Assembly: GCA_029940345.1 (NCBI GenBank)
Contig: JAOZRC010000288.1
Location: 1 to 6,946 of the forward strand
Origin: Desulfobacterales bacterium
GTDB lineage: Bacteria > Desulfobacterota > Desulfobacteria > Desulfobacterales > JAUCGF01
Reading direction: 5' to 3'
Length of the DNA stretch: 6,946 nucleotides
Part shown: piece after piece, positions 6,920 through 6,946 of the stretch
Position numbering within the stretch: the stretch's first letter is position 1
How the letters are laid out: each line of letters begins with the position of its first letter
Made by a program: the position numbers and the translations under genes
The notes under the pieces: model-generated
The model's input: only the letters and a program-made list of their open reading frames with translations
Databases searched by the model: none
Told to the model about the DNA's origin: nothing

Positions 6920-6946
6920 TGCATGCTGTTTTTCTCATAGCATATC

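Noticed and set aside
6921..6943. ATGCT/AGCAT inverted repeat at the right edge
   Set aside because: It is only 5 bp with an 11-nt loop in AT-rich sequence and is expected by chance.

Overview
The window looks like chromosomal DNA of an anaerobic, selenocysteine-using Gram-negative bacterium, most likely in the Desulfobacterota (old Deltaproteobacteria). This placement is an inference. It rests on a large NuoG-like formate dehydrogenase alpha subunit with an in-frame UGA at its active site, on the style of the proteins, and on AT-rich intergenic DNA with moderate-GC genes. No marker in the window fixes the species.

Layout from left to right. Positions 48-2819 (minus strand) hold one gene, fdhA. 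A conventional ORF caller breaks it into two pieces at a TGA (1686-1688). I read that TGA as selenocysteine 378 of a 923-residue protein, because the residues on both sides form the formate dehydrogenase active-site signature and a bacterial SECIS-like hairpin follows at once. A 208-bp AT-rich gap (2820-3027) carries a candidate fdhA promoter and several small direct and inverted repeats. Next, still on the minus strand, come a VanZ-family membrane protein (3028-3444) and thrS, threonyl-tRNA synthetase (3441-5348). These two overlap by 4 bp and read as an operon, thrS then vanZ. A 136-bp divergent gap separates thrS from rnd, ribonuclease D (5485-6618, plus strand). The last 328 bp have no credible gene. 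Their right half holds a cluster of short hairpins resembling a dispersed REP-type extragenic element.

The genes belong to separate cell functions: formate oxidation or CO2 reduction, tRNA charging, an uncharacterised membrane protein, and RNA 3'-end processing. thrS and rnd are divergently transcribed housekeeping genes. fdhA is probably expressed from its own promoter and is the likely first gene of a formate dehydrogenase operon that continues off the left edge.

I found no convincing undescribed system. The points most worth a second look are the recoded UGA with its SECIS, the enlarged spacing in the His-Cys iron-sulfur motif of FdhA, the repeats upstream of fdhA, and the hairpin cluster at the right end.
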